From positions 1,380 to 23,257 of the forward strand of contig QHOQ01000067.1 in the NCBI GenBank assembly GCA_003219355.1: 21,878 bases of DNA, given 5' to 3'. Made by a program: the position numbers and the translations under genes. This stretch comes from Verrucomicrobiota bacterium (lineage in GTDB: Bacteria > Verrucomicrobiota > Verrucomicrobiia > Chthoniobacterales > UBA10450). The notes under the pieces were generated by a model. It saw only the letters and a program-made list of their open reading frames with translations, was not told the DNA's origin and ran no database searches. Positions 21,776-21,878 of this stretch are shown here, piece by piece (the first letter of the stretch is position 1; the number at the start of each line of letters is the position of its first letter).

Positions 21776-21878
21776 CGCGACATCGCGCTCTCCTCTTCCT
21801 CCGGCAAAAAATTGCGGCCGCGAATCGGACGCACCCCGAGGACATCGAAATAGTTCGACGTCACTTTACCGCCGAAAA
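21776..21878 (-). pseudogene. Out-of-frame upstream segment of the second ADOP permease
   Basis: On the minus strand from the window edge, one frame reads VTSNYFDVLGVRPIRGRNF, the classic ADOP segment that precedes the 'VAMVTENFWQKRMGGD' part, and then runs into a stop (SAMSRW*). The downstream gene continues in a different frame (FFAGGRGERDVAMVTENF). One extra T in the run of six T (21806-21811 region) would join the two frames exactly. Either a real frameshift mutation or a homopolymer sequencing error. Confidence 0.7.

Overview
The window is a 21.9 kb stretch of a Gram-negative bacterial chromosome. It contains lpxD (lipid A synthesis), lipobox proteins, many signal peptides, a cyanobacterial/plant-like glgC, a tiny Lys/Arg-rich protein, a secreted S74-chaperone protein with short repeats, and tandem ADOP-type permeases. 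Together these fit a soil Verrucomicrobiota (Chthoniobacterales-like) genome best. Acidobacteriota would share the ADOP and BNR proteins but fits the rest less well. The taxonomic call is an inference from gene content only. TTG and GTG starts and weak Shine-Dalgarno sequences are frequent.

Region 1 (about 300-6620) is mostly housekeeping: glgC (glycogen), an overlapping pair made of a membrane coiled-coil protein and a small lipoprotein, a 45-aa basic protein, a short NYN/YacP-type nuclease, lpxD, a parA/soj without parB nearby, a RimJ-type GNAT acetyltransferase whose end overlaps that of parA, and a uracil-DNA glycosylase carrying the UdgX signature loop.

Region 2 (about 6670-12430) is an accessory block of small exported proteins on both strands around a tRNA-Ala(CGC). 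It holds a Thr/Ser/Pro/Lys-rich secreted protein, a secreted protein that looks like a divergent double-psi beta-barrel, an exported cupin, a 54-aa cysteine-rich exported peptide, an S74-chaperone protein with seven 17-residue repeats, a small apparently frameshifted ORF, a secreted protein with a Phe-His-Gly repeat tail, another small periplasmic protein and a lipoprotein.

Region 3 (about 12600-21878) lies entirely on the minus strand. A 1069-aa secreted BNR/sortilin-type propeller protein sits 5 bp behind a LolA-like exported protein. Upstream of these are a small multi-TM protein and two overlapping large MacB/FtsX (ADOP-like) permeases. The upstream permease is cut by the window edge and appears frameshifted close to it.

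No CRISPR array, insertion sequence, integrase, phage module, rRNA or recognisable defence system was seen. The least explained material is the small exported-protein block, especially the Cys-rich peptide at 8931-9095, and the broken small gene at 10492-10676.
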